DNA of 64,000 bases from Prevotella sp. (GTDB lineage Bacteria; Bacteroidota; Bacteroidia; Bacteroidales; Bacteroidaceae): NCBI GenBank assembly GCA_017470345.1, contig JAFUEP010000042.1:1-64000 (forward strand), written 5' to 3'. Of the stretch, positions 37,565-45,845 are shown in pieces. The notes under the pieces were generated by a model. That model was not told the origin of the DNA and ran no database searches. It saw nothing but the letters and a program-made list of their open reading frames with translations. Position 1 is the stretch's first letter; every line of letters begins with the position of its first letter. The position numbers were made by a program, and so were the translations under genes.

Positions 37565-38479
37565 ATGCAGCCGTTTCGAGTACACATCTTAGGTTGCGGA
37601 AGCGCACTGCCCACCCTCAAGCACTACCCCTCTATGCAGATTGTGGAGTGCCGCGGTAAGTTATTCATGGTTGACTGCGGCGAAGGCGCTCAGTTGCAGA
37701 TACGGCGCTCTGGCTTGTCATTCAACAAGATGAGCCACGTTTTTATTTCCCATCTACACGGAGACCATTGCTTTGGGCTCATAGGCATGATCTCCACCTT
37801 CGGCCTTCTCGGTCGCACGGTCTCACTTCATGTCTATGCACCAGCTGATTTAGAGGATATGCTCGATAGGCAGATGCAGTTGTTCTGTCGCGACCTGGGT
37901 TACGATGTCGTGTTTCACACCGTTGATACCACCAACCATCTGACAGTCTACGAAGACCACTCGCTAAGCGTAGAAACTATCCCTCTCGACCATCGTATCC
38001 CCACTTGCGGCTATATCTTTCGCGAGAAGCCTACGCTTCCCCACATACGCCGCGATATGATTGAATTCTACAACATCCCAATCTCACAGATCAATAACAT
38101 AAAATCCGGCTGCGACTGGACAACTCCCGAAGGCGAAGTTATCCCCAACAAACGACTCACCACTCCTGCAGAAAAGCCGCGGGCCTATGCCTACTGCTCT
38201 GATACAGCCTATATCCCCACCTTGCACCAACACCTCAAAGGTGTCACCACCCTTTACCATGAAGCCACATATGCCGACGACAACCTGTTGATGGCGCAGA
38301 AATATCATCACAGCACCGCACGTCAGGCAGCCATGGTGGCACGCGATGCACAGGTCGGACAGCTTCTTTTAGGTCACTTCAGTTCACGCTACAGCGATGA
38401 AAGCGTGCTACTCAACGAAGCACAAGAAATCTTCGTCAACACTAGTCTAACCAATGAAATGGCTGTTTTCGACGTGTAA
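37565..38479 (+). CDS. rnz: Ribonuclease Z
   Basis: This zinc phosphodiesterase trims tRNA 3' ends. The 304 residues include the metal motif SHLHGDH (62-68), an early VDCGEGAQLQIRRSG, the later AYCSDTAY and YHEATYADD, and the final GHFSSRY. The ATG reading MQPFRVHILGCG fits the family; a longer frame covers the mazG end. It starts 13 bp after mazG. Confidence 0.96.
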   Translation: MQPFRVHILGCGSALPTLKHYPSMQIVECRGKLFMVDCGEGAQLQIRRSGLSFNKMSHVFISHLHGDHCFGLIGMISTFGLLGRTVSLHVYAPADLEDMLDRQMQLFCRDLGYDVVFHTVDTTNHLTVYEDHSLSVETIPLDHRIPTCGYIFREKPTLPHIRRDMIEFYNIPISQINNIKSGCDWTTPEGEVIPNKRLTTPAEKPRAYAYCSDTAYIPTLHQHLKGVTTLYHEATYADDNLLMAQKYHHSTARQAAMVARDAQVGQLLLGHFSSRYSDESVLLNEAQEIFVNTSLTNEMAVFDV

Positions 38480-38513
38480 AAACATCAAAAAAAGCCATTT
38501 TCTGCGCAAAACA

Positions 38514-38545
38514 TTTGGAAGTTTCGAAAAAAAACACTAACTTTG
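38514..38545 (+). promoter_or_regulatory. Promoter for the small exported protein and Ldt-sigma genes
   Basis: TTTG (38514-38517), 20 bp and TAACTTTG (38538-38545) are an exact consensus match, 22 bp before the start codon. Confidence 0.82.
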
Positions 38546-38567
38546 CCCCAAATATAAAAATGCGCGT

Positions 38568-38882
38568 ATGAAAAAGAACATCATGATATTGACAGTACTC
38601 GCCCTTCTCTCAGTGGGCACACCAGCCATGGCAATGGAAATGGTGAGCGAGATGGGTGTGGCTGAGCAAGTTGAAGAGCGCGTGCCTTCCATCAGTTTCG
38701 ACGGCAACACAGTCAGTGTCCAGTGGGCTAATGGCATGACTCTTGAAGTCATCTCGCTCACGGGACGTGCCATAGCTCAATACAAGATTGAAAGTCCTGC
38801 CCAGCGTGTTGAACTTAATCTTCCAAAGGGTTGCTACATTCTGAAAGTAGGCAAGGTGGTACGCAAGATCACCGTTCGCTGA
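38568..38882 (+). CDS. Small exported protein resembling a lone type IX sorting tail
   Basis: The 104-residue product has a clear signal peptide (about residues 1-22, ending PAMA). The last 55 residues (VQWANGMTLEVISLTGRAIA, then ELNLPKGCYILKVG and KITVR) resemble the C-terminal beta-sandwich of the type A sorting domain of the type IX secretion system, which usually ends larger cargo proteins. Here there is no cargo domain, only about 30 linker residues. It may be a stand-alone periplasmic protein of that fold or a relic. The transpeptidase frame overlaps or follows it directly. Confidence 0.7.
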   Translation: MKKNIMILTVLALLSVGTPAMAMEMVSEMGVAEQVEERVPSISFDGNTVSVQWANGMTLEVISLTGRAIAQYKIESPAQRVELNLPKGCYILKVGKVVRKITVR

Positions 38883-40426
38883 ATAACTCATTACTTATAA
38901 GAGTTCTCATTGTTGCATTTCCATTTGCATTTGCAGCATGCCTTGGAGACGGAACTCAAGAAGACGTGGAGCAAGCCTCTACGCAATTATTTGCTCTAAA
39001 TGCACCGTCTGCCCACGAGCGTTTAGAGCAAATTCTTTTTTCTGCAAAAGATTCACTTCAAGCAGACCACATGGCATCCGACTATTATCGGAGTGGCGGA
39101 GACTGGCTATGGGCCGAAGCACCTCAGATGGTGGCTCAATGTGATTCCGTCGTTCGTTATCTCCGTCGCCATGTTGAGTCGATGGGCTTTACGCCAGAAG
39201 CATTCTTCCTCAACGAGATTGAGGCAGACATTGAGCGACTCGACTCGCTACGCTTCGATTCTCTCAACACACAAGATCTTGTAATGGCCCGCACCGAGTT
39301 AAATCTGACACGTGCATATCTGCGCTATGCGCGAGGTCAACGTTACGGATTCATTAATCCCAATTATGTGCTCAACCATCTCGACCTCCGCGATGGTCAG
39401 CCAGGTAACTACAAACAGACGTTCGACCTGTCCGTCGAACAGCCAGACACACTTTTCACTATGCGCTCACTAAGCCGTGTCGCAGAGGGGAAGGCTGTAA
39501 ACTATCTGGAAAGCATAGAGCCATGTGATACTATTTACGACCGACTCATTGAAGCTTTTAGACACGACAGCACTCCAGAGGGCCGTCGGCGTCTGATTAG
39601 CAATATCGAACGCCGTCGATGGCGCACCCATGACGAGCATATTGCTGATGGCCGCTACATTCTCGTCAACCTGCCAGCCCAGCAACTATGGGCCGTCAGC
39701 CCTGACAGTGTATTCTCCATGCGCATCTGTTGTGGAGCATGGAGCACGAAGACCCCCATTCTTCACAGCGCCGTCTCGCGCATAGAGATCAACCCGGAAT
39801 GGATTATACCAGGCAGCATCATTCGCAATGACATCAGTCGGCGGTCAGGCGATTCAGTCTACTTTGCACGTAACCGCTATTTCATCACCAGCCGCCAGAC
39901 CGGCGACACAATAGACCCTCGCCACATCACACAAGCGCAACTACTCTCAGGTCAATACCGTGTAGCCCAGCACAGCGGACGCGGCAACTCGTTGGGCCGC
40001 ATCATCTTCAGATTTCCTAACCAGCATGCGGTCTACCTGCACGACACAAACAACCGAGGAGCTTTTGGAGCCGACCGCCGCACTATATCCCACGGATGCA
40101 TACGTGTTCAGCGCCCCTTCGACTTGGCGCTTTTCCTCCTTCCTGATGCAGACGAATGGCTACTCGACCGCATGCGTCTGTCAATGGACCTCCCTCCAAA
40201 AAGCGATCAAGGCAAAGAATACCTTAAGAAGCGAGCTGAAGAAAACGACACGTCGCCTATCCGTCTCATACATTCTACAAATGTCACTCCACGCGTGCCC
40301 GTGTATATTTCCTACTATACAGTGTATCCGAATCCCGAAACAGGACATCTTGATGTCTGGCCAGATCGTTATGAATATGACAAGCAGATTCTCAAATCGC
40401 TTCATCCCTATCTCTCAGGTCAATGA
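38831..40426 (+). CDS. L,D-transpeptidase (YcbB/LdtD-like), probable lipoprotein
   Basis: The enzyme forms 3-3 cross-links or attaches proteins in peptidoglycan. The catalytic domain has YLHDTNNRGAFGADRRTIS in part and the active Cys in SHGCIRV. The central region has the YcbB-type scaffold (WRTHDEHIADGRYILVNLPA in parts). The N-terminus is a lipoprotein-type signal (LLIRVLIVAFPFAFAAC) but no ATG or GTG stands before it: the only usual start codon is a TTG inside the preceding gene, and CTG (38879) or ATA (38897) are alternatives. The start is therefore uncertain. The stop overlaps the sigma-factor start by 4 bp, linking cell-wall remodelling with a stress sigma factor. Confidence 0.85.
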   Translation: MLHSESRQGGTQDHRSLNNSLLIRVLIVAFPFAFAACLGDGTQEDVEQASTQLFALNAPSAHERLEQILFSAKDSLQADHMASDYYRSGGDWLWAEAPQMVAQCDSVVRYLRRHVESMGFTPEAFFLNEIEADIERLDSLRFDSLNTQDLVMARTELNLTRAYLRYARGQRYGFINPNYVLNHLDLRDGQPGNYKQTFDLSVEQPDTLFTMRSLSRVAEGKAVNYLESIEPCDTIYDRLIEAFRHDSTPEGRRRLISNIERRRWRTHDEHIADGRYILVNLPAQQLWAVSPDSVFSMRICCGAWSTKTPILHSAVSRIEINPEWIIPGSIIRNDISRRSGDSVYFARNRYFITSRQTGDTIDPRHITQAQLLSGQYRVAQHSGRGNSLGRIIFRFPNQHAVYLHDTNNRGAFGADRRTISHGCIRVQRPFDLALFLLPDADEWLLDRMRLSMDLPPKSDQGKEYLKKRAEENDTSPIRLIHSTNVTPRVPVYISYYTVYPNPETGHLDVWPDRYEYDKQILKSLHPYLSGQ

Positions 40427-40977
40427 GCATACATATAGACGACAACCAACTTAAAGCCATGCTCATAGATCCTGATCAGCGTCGTAAAGGATTTGAACTC
40501 ATGGTACGCCAATATAGCGAACAACTCTATTGGCAAGTACGTCGTTTTGTCCTAACACATGAAGATGCTGACGACATCATTCAAAACGCCTTTATGAAAG
40601 CATGGAATGCGATAGCAACCTTCCATGGCGACTCGAAGGTAAGCACTTGGCTAAGCCGCATCGCCATTAATGAAGCCATCGATTTCAACCGTCGTCAGAA
40701 AAAAAGACCTGTTCATAGCACCGACGAAGCCGACATGGGCATTGCCAACCAGCTGCAAGCCGACAAATACTTTGACGGCGAGGAGGCCGAAGCACTACTT
40801 CAAGAAGCTATTGCCAACCTGCCAGAAGGACAGCGCACTGTTTTTCTGCTCCGCTACTATGATGACATGAAATATTCTGAAATCAGTCGTATCACAGGAA
40901 CCACAGAAGGCGGTCTGAAAGCCAGCTACCATATCGCGGTGAAAAAGATTACAGATTTTTTCCGCAAGCACGATTAA
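40423..40977 (+). CDS. ECF-type RNA polymerase sigma factor
   Basis: The 184-residue protein has region 2 (VLTHEDADDIIQNAFMKAWNA in parts, about 46-64) and region 4 (LPEGQRTVFLLRYYDDMKYSEIS, about 127-150, followed by the helix-turn-helix GTTEGGLKASYHIAVKKI). It would redirect RNA polymerase to a set of envelope or stress genes. The next gene has the form of its anti-sigma partner. Confidence 0.94.
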   Translation: MSIHIDDNQLKAMLIDPDQRRKGFELMVRQYSEQLYWQVRRFVLTHEDADDIIQNAFMKAWNAIATFHGDSKVSTWLSRIAINEAIDFNRRQKKRPVHSTDEADMGIANQLQADKYFDGEEAEALLQEAIANLPEGQRTVFLLRYYDDMKYSEISRITGTTEGGLKASYHIAVKKITDFFRKHD

Positions 40978-41019
40978 ACCTTTTATATTTATTAGCGTCA
41001 AGAAATAAAAAGACAAGCA

Positions 41020-41367
41020 ATGAACGAGGAAGATTTCATCAGAACACACTTTCAGCAGAAACCGAATCCTTTCAGGACCCCGGATGGTTATTTCGACAGC
41101 CTTGCTGACAGGATCATTAGCCGTCTACCCGAGGAAAAGGAGCAAAAGCCGGCTCGTATCAGACGTATGCAGCCATGGCTATATGCAGCTGCTTTTGTCG
41201 GCGTAGTTGCCCTCAGCGCTACGCTCTTTCTGAGTCACTCTGATAATTCAATTAAGAGCAATGAAGTTTTGGTTGCCTCATATAATGACACCTACTTCGA
41301 TGATGCTGCTGACTATGCGATGGTCGACAATCAAGACATCTACGCCTCATTGCTAGCCGATATGTAA
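41020..41367 (+). CDS. Probable anti-sigma factor, single-pass membrane protein
   Basis: The 115-residue protein has a cytoplasmic N-terminus with NPFRTPDGYFDSL (about 16-28), a motif common in Bacteroidetes proteins encoded next to ECF sigma factors, then one membrane helix (about 52-70) and a short acidic outer part. No zinc-binding anti-sigma motif is present. It is assigned as anti-sigma from this pattern and its place 42 bp after the sigma gene. Confidence 0.65.
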   Translation: MNEEDFIRTHFQQKPNPFRTPDGYFDSLADRIISRLPEEKEQKPARIRRMQPWLYAAAFVGVVALSATLFLSHSDNSIKSNEVLVASYNDTYFDDAADYAMVDNQDIYASLLADM

Positions 41368-41389
41368 ACCACTAATGACTACATAAGAC

Positions 41390-41869
41390 ATGAAAAGAAT
41401 ACAACTTGCATTACTATTTCTGACAATAACCTTAGCCGTCAATGCTCAGGGCAAAAATTATCAGGAGCAAGAGCGATTCTCGCCAGAGAAGTTCGAAGCC
41501 GAACTCCACGACTTTATCGTCAGCGAAGCCCACTTAAATAGTCAGGAGGAGGCAAAGTTCTTCCCACTCTATCGAGAAATGCAACAAAAGCAACGTACCA
41601 TCTTCAACCAACAACGAGCTCTCAGCAAACAGAAGCCCCAAAGCGAAGAGGCCTGTAGAAAAGCCATTCAGGAACGCAACGAGAAAGAAATCGAACTAAA
41701 ATGCATCCAGCAAGATTATCACAAACGTTTTTTAGAACTCTTGCCAGCCTCAAAGGTATGGGACATACTGAAAGCGGAAGAACGATTCCATCGTCGTGCA
41801 ATGAAGAACTGGAGCCAGCCACGCCATCCACAAGGTCAGAACCCGCGCAAGCGTACTAATCAAAAGTGA
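41390..41869 (+). CDS. Exported helical protein of unknown function (Spy/CpxP-like shape)
   Basis: The 159-residue product has a signal peptide (about 1-20, ending VNAQ) and a charged helical mature part with EEAKFFPLYREMQQKQR, as often encoded beside Bacteroidetes ECF sigma factors. The build resembles Spy/CpxP-type periplasmic proteins, but similarity is only in general shape. Its basic tail (HPQGQNPRKRTNQK) is unusual. It is last in the Ldt-sigma-anti-sigma group. Confidence 0.65.
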   Translation: MKRIQLALLFLTITLAVNAQGKNYQEQERFSPEKFEAELHDFIVSEAHLNSQEEAKFFPLYREMQQKQRTIFNQQRALSKQKPQSEEACRKAIQERNEKEIELKCIQQDYHKRFLELLPASKVWDILKAEERFHRRAMKNWSQPRHPQGQNPRKRTNQK

Positions 41870-41937
41870 GACTTGTCAAAAACGTCTTCATCTCGGCGCG
41901 ACAGCGACGACATTAAAGTAATAGGACCCGACAGAGG

Positions 41938-41983
41938 GCACCAGGCGGTTGAATGGTACTGAACGACTTTCTCCTCCTGGTGC
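41938..41983. other. Long-loop hairpin at the end of the DUF3256 frame
   Basis: GCACCAGG (41938-41945) and CCTGGTGC (41976-41983) can pair around 30 bases. The stem begins at the last base of the amber stop of the DUF3256 frame. No T-tract follows in either direction, so simple termination is not well supported. Confidence 0.4.
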
Positions 41984-42318
41984 TAACTGATTATATATGT
42001 TTTCATCACTTCAATAACCAAACTATCACGCATAGCCAACCTCACGTCAACACGCAGGTGTTCGTTCATATTGACTGACAAAGAATCTTCGGTCAATGCT
42101 GTCATCTCAGTCGTTCCCCCCAACATATTCGTCACCTCAGCCTTCATCTTCGCTTCCATGAAATCAATCATGTCAAGACGATTATTCTTTGAAATATAAG
42201 GCATCAACGAGTCTGGCATCAGCTTGAAAAAGTTGCCAATCGTCGGATTTTGCGCCCTTATAGGAAGGACGACTAATATAATCGTAATAAATAAAACTAT
42301 CTTTTTTATTCCCATCAT
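41983..42318 (-). pseudogene. DUF3256-family protein, cut short by an in-frame amber codon
   Basis: The 111-residue frame has a signal peptide (ending PIRAQ) and the family core KLMPDSLMPYISKNNRLDMI, MKAEVTNMLGGTTEMTALTED. Family members as I recall them are about 200 residues and continue with a pattern like V-K-T-Y ... FY..W.PL. Here the frame stops with TAG just after EVMKTYIIS. Reading through gives EEKVVQYHSTAWCPLSG, which fits that pattern, and continues 40 codons to TGA at 41860-41862. So a nonsense change in a degraded gene, or less likely readthrough, is suggested. The gene is 4 bp after rsmE. Confidence 0.6.
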
Positions 42319-42322
42319 TTCT

Positions 42323-43042
42323 CTAAAATTTACTCAGTTGCATCATCATCACAGCGGCCAGACCAGCGGTTTCCGTACGCAACCTACTCTTTCCCAAGTC
42401 AACTGAGATGAAGCCATGTTCGAGAGCCATACGCACCTCGTCGATAGAGAAGTCGCCCTCTGGTCCAACCATCACCAACGCATCATCCGATTCTGCAGGC
42501 CGTCGAAGTTCATCAAAAAGATTCACTCGTTCCACCTCCTCGTAGCAATGGGCAATATAGCGGCGGCCATCTGCATGGGCTTCAATGAAACGTTGAAAAT
42601 CTGTCATCTCATTCAGTTGTGGTAAAAAGGCTTTCCGACTCTGTTTGACGGCTGAAACAACAATTTTCTCAATGCGTGACAATTTCACCATGCGACGTTC
42701 CGAGAAACGGCAGTCCAAGAAGGTGAGCTCGTCGATTCCTACCTCCGTTACTTTCTCTGACAACCACTCAATGCGGTCCATCACCTTTGGTGGGGCGATG
42801 GCCAGGTGCAAATGGCCTTTCCATGCTGGTTTCTGAGGCAACACGTCAACAATCCGATAAGAACAGTGTTTGTTAGTAGCCATAGTGATCAAGGCACGAT
42901 AGAATGTGCCCTGCCCATCCATGAGCATCATCTCGTCGCCCTCTTTCAATCGGAGCACGCGCACGGCATGTTGAGCCTCCTCTACAGGAAGCCCTACTGC
43001 CGTCCGTGCATCAGGCACATAAAAGAAATGTGTCTCTTTCAT
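42323..43042 (-). CDS. rsmE: 16S rRNA (uracil-1498-N3) methyltransferase RsmE
   Basis: The 239-residue SPOUT enzyme has an N-terminal PUA-like part (HAVRVLRLKEGDEMMLMDGQG in parts) and the knotted SAM-binding C-terminus with VMVGPEGDFSIDEVRMA (about 190-206) and SVDLGKSRLRTETAGLAAV. It modifies the decoding region of 16S rRNA. The start overlaps the DUF151 gene stop by 4 bp. Confidence 0.95.
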   Translation of the reverse strand: MKETHFFYVPDARTAVGLPVEEAQHAVRVLRLKEGDEMMLMDGQGTFYRALITMATNKHCSYRIVDVLPQKPAWKGHLHLAIAPPKVMDRIEWLSEKVTEVGIDELTFLDCRFSERRMVKLSRIEKIVVSAVKQSRKAFLPQLNEMTDFQRFIEAHADGRRYIAHCYEEVERVNLFDELRRPAESDDALVMVGPEGDFSIDEVRMALEHGFISVDLGKSRLRTETAGLAAVMMMQLSKF

Positions 43043-43578
43043 CCGTCCTTGCTAGTTCTGAGCCTTATCTCGTCTCGTATATGGGAAGCCAGTTCATAGT
43101 TCTCATCCTCAATGGCCTTGTCAAGGGCCTGCTTCAGGTAGTCCATACGCATCGCATTAATGGGGATGGCCACTCCCTTGGAAAAGTCCTCATAAGGGTA
43201 GCTCTGGTGTCTCATCAGCCCGTCCTCTATATAGAGTGGAGTCCTCGAAATGATACTCATCAGGATTGCGTCGCTCATTCTCAGTCTGACTGATTCTCCA
43301 TTCTCCATATCCATCAGCATGACCTGATACTGGCCGTCATAGATACCGACAATCAGCATCTCATACGTTGAGTGAAGCATCTGGATCAGAGCTTCTGGCA
43401 GCAGAATTTTGCTGATCTCCGGAGCATTGATGCGCACCTTCAGTTGCGCAGCCATATCCTCATCGCACACCACCGAAATAGCTCTCTGCCGTGCCTCGTC
43501 GGTCAGCACGATCACCCACAAGTCGCTCGCGCCAGTAACTTGATGGAGACTATCATATCTCAGCAGTGTACGCTTCAT
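43039..43578 (-). CDS. Bifunctional nuclease family (DUF151) protein with UVR motif
   Basis: The 179-residue protein has the DUF151 domain (about 10-130; RMSDAILMSIISRTPLYIEDG is typical) joined to a C-terminal UvrB/UvrC-type helical hairpin (LKQALDKAIEDENYELASHIRDEIR, quoted here only to mark residues about 148-172 as LKQALDKAIEDEN). DUF151 proteins of plants are reported to have DNase/RNase activity; the bacterial role is not firm. The UVR motif may mediate protein contact. Confidence 0.88.
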   Translation of the reverse strand: MKRTLLRYDSLHQVTGASDLWVIVLTDEARQRAISVVCDEDMAAQLKVRINAPEISKILLPEALIQMLHSTYEMLIVGIYDGQYQVMLMDMENGESVRLRMSDAILMSIISRTPLYIEDGLMRHQSYPYEDFSKGVAIPINAMRMDYLKQALDKAIEDENYELASHIRDEIRLRTSKDG

Positions 43579-43585
43579 CCTCTCC

Positions 43586-44854
43586 CTATTTCTTTTCAGG
43601 TTTGAAAATCACAGAGAATGCCAGACCCAGCAACAGGGCATAGCCAGCAAAGATAAACCAGCATGTCGTCCAGTCACCGACTGTGAAGAAACTGCCATCG
43701 ACTACCTCGCCATGCGTGAAGTTATTGATGATAGCCTGAGCGCCAAGCGTGCCAAGTGAGGCTCCGATACCATTGGTCATGAGCATAAAGAGTCCCTGCG
43801 CGCTTGAGCGTATAGACTCGTCGGTACGACTCTCTACGAAGAGTGAGCCTGAGATATTGAAGAAGTCGAAAGCTACACCATAGACAATCATCGAGAGCAC
43901 AAAAAGCCAGACACCGCTGCCTGGATTGCCCATGCCGAAGAATCCGAATCGGAAAACCCATCCGAACATCGCAATCAGCATGACATTCTTAATACCAAAG
44001 CGCTTCATAAAGAAGGGGATAAGCAGTATGCAGGCCGTCTCACTAATCTGCGAGAGTGAAATCAGGATGTTGGCATGCTGCACGCCGAACGTATCAGCAT
44101 ACTCGGCCACGGCCCCGAAGCTGGCAATGAAAGGGTTGGCATAGCCGTTGGAAATCTGCAGGCAGACACCAAGCAACAATGAAAAACAGAAAAATATTGC
44201 CATCTCCTTTTGTTTGAACAGTGTAAAAGCGCGCAGCCCCAGTGCCTCGCTAAGCGACTTCTTTTCATCAGATCTCTTAATGGGACATTTAGGCAACGTG
44301 AAGCTATAGGCAAAGAGCAACAGACTGACTACACCCGAAGCCAGGAACTGGTTCTGGTTGTCTTGAAATCCCATGAGGTCGACGAACCACATCATGAGGA
44401 TGAATCCCACGGTGCCCCAGACACGGATGGGCGGAAAGTCCTTCACGGTGTCCATCCCAGCCTGAGTCAATGCATTGTAGGCCACTGAATTGACCAGCGC
44501 GATGGTTGGCATATAGAAGGCGATACTAAGCGAATAGAGTGTGAAGATGATTGCAAAGTTTGACTCAGAGCCGTGCGTATAGCCATACCAGCCCGTTGCA
44601 ATCATAAAGAAGCCTGCCAACAAGTGACATAGTCCGAGCAACCGTTGTGCCTGAATCCATCGGTCGGCCACGATACCGATGATGGCAGGCATGAAGATCG
44701 AGACGATGCCCTGCATGGAATAGAACCATCCAATCTCAGTGCTGAATCCGATATTGCCAAGGAATCTTCCCATACAAGTCAGATACGCACCCCACGCGGC
44801 GAACTCCAGAAAGTTCATCACCGCCAAACGTACTTTCAAATTCATATTTTCCAA
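43586..44854 (-). CDS. NupG-like nucleoside:H+ symporter (MFS)
   Basis: The 422-residue protein has 12 hydrophobic segments and the pattern of the nucleoside permease group: NFLEFAAWGAYLTCMGRFLG at the first helix, IVADRWIQAQRLLG in the loop after helix 2, VWGTVGFILMMW at helix 5. Substrate is probably nucleosides. The second Met (MNLKVRLAVM) is an equally good start. It is separated by 7 bp from the DUF151 gene. Confidence 0.88.
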   Translation of the reverse strand: MENMNLKVRLAVMNFLEFAAWGAYLTCMGRFLGNIGFSTEIGWFYSMQGIVSIFMPAIIGIVADRWIQAQRLLGLCHLLAGFFMIATGWYGYTHGSESNFAIIFTLYSLSIAFYMPTIALVNSVAYNALTQAGMDTVKDFPPIRVWGTVGFILMMWFVDLMGFQDNQNQFLASGVVSLLLFAYSFTLPKCPIKRSDEKKSLSEALGLRAFTLFKQKEMAIFFCFSLLLGVCLQISNGYANPFIASFGAVAEYADTFGVQHANILISLSQISETACILLIPFFMKRFGIKNVMLIAMFGWVFRFGFFGMGNPGSGVWLFVLSMIVYGVAFDFFNISGSLFVESRTDESIRSSAQGLFMLMTNGIGASLGTLGAQAIINNFTHGEVVDGSFFTVGDWTTCWFIFAGYALLLGLAFSVIFKPEKK

Positions 44855-44869
44855 GGTTTTTAGTTATAT

Positions 44870-45088
44870 TTATTCTAGAAGCTTTTTTTCGTAATAAGCT
44901 CTCAGCTGGCCTTTATCATCGAATCTGAGGGTCAGGGTGCCTGGGAGCCACTCGGTCATCGGCTGCTCCGTCGTCAGGGGATAGCATCGGCTCACGACCC
45001 CTGACAGAATCTCCACGACTGAGAGAGTCTGTTCCGACTGATCGGGCCAGACTATCCTGTGGGATGCTATCTTTCTGATTCTCTTCAT
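44870..45088 (-). CDS. Small conserved Bacteroidetes protein overlapping the DUF4296 gene
   Basis: The product from MKRIRKIASHRIVW is 72 residues; an ATG four codons upstream is also possible. It has the pattern of a small hypothetical family I recall from Bacteroidales: KxIASHRIxW, VVEI..G.V, YPLTTEQPMTEWLPGTL and RAYYEKKLLE. It looks soluble with several beta strands. The frame overlaps the 3' end of the DUF4296 lipoprotein gene by about 170 bp in another frame. Function unknown. Confidence 0.7.
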   Translation of the reverse strand: MKRIRKIASHRIVWPDQSEQTLSVVEILSGVVSRCYPLTTEQPMTEWLPGTLTLRFDDKGQLRAYYEKKLLE

Positions 45089-45845
45089 ACTTCGGGTCAT
45101 GGAATCTGATCAGTTGCACATTGCTCATAAACAGCAGGCGCGTCGTGCTGGTCTGCTCGTGGCCATCGTCAAGGTAGAAGTAGCCACGGATACGTTTAAT
45201 ATTCTTCGGCTGCGCAGGGAATCGCAGCTGACTGAGTCCAGAGACGCTGAACCGCAAGTTGCGTGCGATGGTCGTATCCTGATAGTCGACAGCCATATAG
45301 GCGATACCTGTCTTGTTGCCACTCTGATACATGTAGTTAGTCACGAACTGCAGGAGAAAGCTGTCACCCTTGCGGAAAGATGAGTCGCCCTCAATAGTGA
45401 AATCCCAGCGGTTGTAGGCCGGCACAGGCATCATGGCCATGGTGCTGCGCTCGGCCCAGATGTTGGCTGTGTCGCCCGTGGCATTCAGCATGGCATACTT
45501 GCCTATCTCTCCCTCTGTGGCGCCAAGCACAAGCGCTTGTTCCTCCAGTCTGTCAGCCACGCGCTGCAGGACAGCATTGAAACGATCAGCCCTCGTGTAA
45601 TAATAGATGAGCGACGAATCGAAGTCGGCCCTTGTGACATGATGTTTGCTAAAGACAGCCTCCTCATACTTAGCCTGCGTGAAGGCTTGGTCAGCCTGCC
45701 GCTGTGCCAATGCTCGAGCCATGTAGAAATCAACCATGATGTCCTCCATATCGTCCGGCTGAATGAACTTGCTGGGCGTCTTCGGTTTGCAGGCCATCAT
45801 CAGGGCCAGCACCGTCAGCAGACAGATGATTGGACTCCTACTCAC
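44916..45845 (-). CDS. DUF4296 lipoprotein
   Basis: The 309-residue protein has a lipoprotein signal (lipobox ALMMAC, Cys19) followed by the DUF4296 domain (about 27-115; FIQPDDMEDIMVDFYMARAL in parts, then a second helix with KHHVTRADFDSSLIYYY). A beta-rich middle follows. The last 60 residues (from NQKDSIPQ) are Ser/Asp/Arg-rich and low in complexity, and they share DNA with the next gene in another frame. Function is unknown. The start overlaps lspA, which makes the peptidase that would process it, by 8 bp. Confidence 0.82.
   Translation of the reverse strand: MSRSPIICLLTVLALMMACKPKTPSKFIQPDDMEDIMVDFYMARALAQRQADQAFTQAKYEEAVFSKHHVTRADFDSSLIYYYTRADRFNAVLQRVADRLEEQALVLGATEGEIGKYAMLNATGDTANIWAERSTMAMMPVPAYNRWDFTIEGDSSFRKGDSFLLQFVTNYMYQSGNKTGIAYMAVDYQDTTIARNLRFSVSGLSQLRFPAQPKNIKRIRGYFYLDDGHEQTSTTRLLFMSNVQLIRFHDPKYEENQKDSIPQDSLARSVGTDSLSRGDSVRGREPMLSPDDGAADDRVAPRHPDPQIR

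Noticed and set aside
41020-41367. Classical zinc-type anti-sigma factor
   Set aside because: No His-x3-Cys-x2-Cys motif is present; only position and the PDGYFD motif support an anti-sigma role.
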